Positions 5,835-5,886 of a stretch of DNA of 5,886 nucleotides are shown one piece after another. The notes below the pieces were generated by a model that saw only the letters and a program-made list of their open reading frames with translations, did not search any database and had not been told where the DNA came from. The first letter of the stretch is position 1, and each line of letters opens with the position of its first letter. The DNA is from CAYMUN01 sp964640775 (lineage in GTDB: Bacteria; Patescibacteriota; Saccharimonadia; Saccharimonadales; UBA4665): positions 1-5,886 of the forward strand of contig CAZXIT010000052.1 of NCBI GenBank assembly GCA_964640775.1, read 5' to 3'. The translations under genes were made by a program, and so were the position numbers.

Positions 5835-5886
5835 TGGTGGGTGATGAGGGATTCGAACCCCCGACCCCCTCGGTGTAAACGAGGTG
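5835..5886 (-). tRNA. tRNA-Val (anticodon UAC), 3' part only
   Basis: Reading the minus strand from the window edge gives the 3' 52 nt of a tRNA: anticodon stem CCTCG/CGAGG closing a 7-nt loop TTTACAC with anticodon TAC (valine, GUA codons), a 5-nt variable loop, T stem GGGGG/CCCTC with loop TTCGAAT (one G-U pair), acceptor strand ATCACCC, discriminator A and an encoded CCA (5837-5835). The D arm and 5' acceptor strand lie beyond position 5886; the 5' end should read GGGTGAT. Confidence 0.95.

Noticed and set aside
5813..5886. tRNA gene as a mobile-element attachment site
   Set aside because: No integrase, repeated tRNA 3' end or foreign-looking genes were seen next to it; the neighbour is a housekeeping-type isomerase.

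Overview
The window reads as an ordinary chromosomal stretch from a small-genome bacterium. The best guess is a Candidate Phyla Radiation lineage such as Saccharibacteria (TM7). This rests on the style of the DNA ligase (an adenylation-domain entry helix with an SEAAADSLKHEL-like stretch instead of the common ...DAEYD form), short tightly packed genes, a little over half G+C by eye, and standard stop codons (TAA and TAG used, no in-frame TGA in any reading frame called). The taxonomic call is an inference, not a proof.

Layout. Minus strand, in transcription order from 3797 down to 1: lemA (3797-3231), an htpX-type M48 membrane protease (3201-2317), a multi-pass membrane protein of unknown function with a very basic N-terminal tail (2296-1295), and NAD-dependent DNA ligase ligA (1302 to beyond position 1; the 3' end is missing). 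Gaps are 29 bp, 20 bp and an 8-bp overlap, so they probably form one operon driven mainly from a promoter upstream of lemA. Divergent from lemA, on the plus strand, lies a D-alanyl-D-alanine carboxypeptidase (3871-5091). The 73-bp divergent intergenic region holds a good -10 box and a 7-bp inverted repeat. Convergent with the carboxypeptidase is a membrane-tethered FKBP-type peptidyl-prolyl isomerase (5812-5096, minus). The two stop codons are only 4 bp apart and sit within one imperfect hairpin. At the right edge is the 3' part of a minus-strand tRNA-Val(UAC) with encoded CCA, just upstream of the isomerase.

Biology. Apart from ligA and the tRNA, the genes have an envelope theme: LemA and HtpX (membrane protein quality control), a polytopic membrane protein, a peptidoglycan carboxypeptidase, and an extracytoplasmic prolyl isomerase. 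No mobile element, CRISPR array or phage gene was seen, and no stretch over 300 bases lacks a gene. I did not find a clearly new system. The least explained item is the basic-tailed membrane protein between htpX and ligA.
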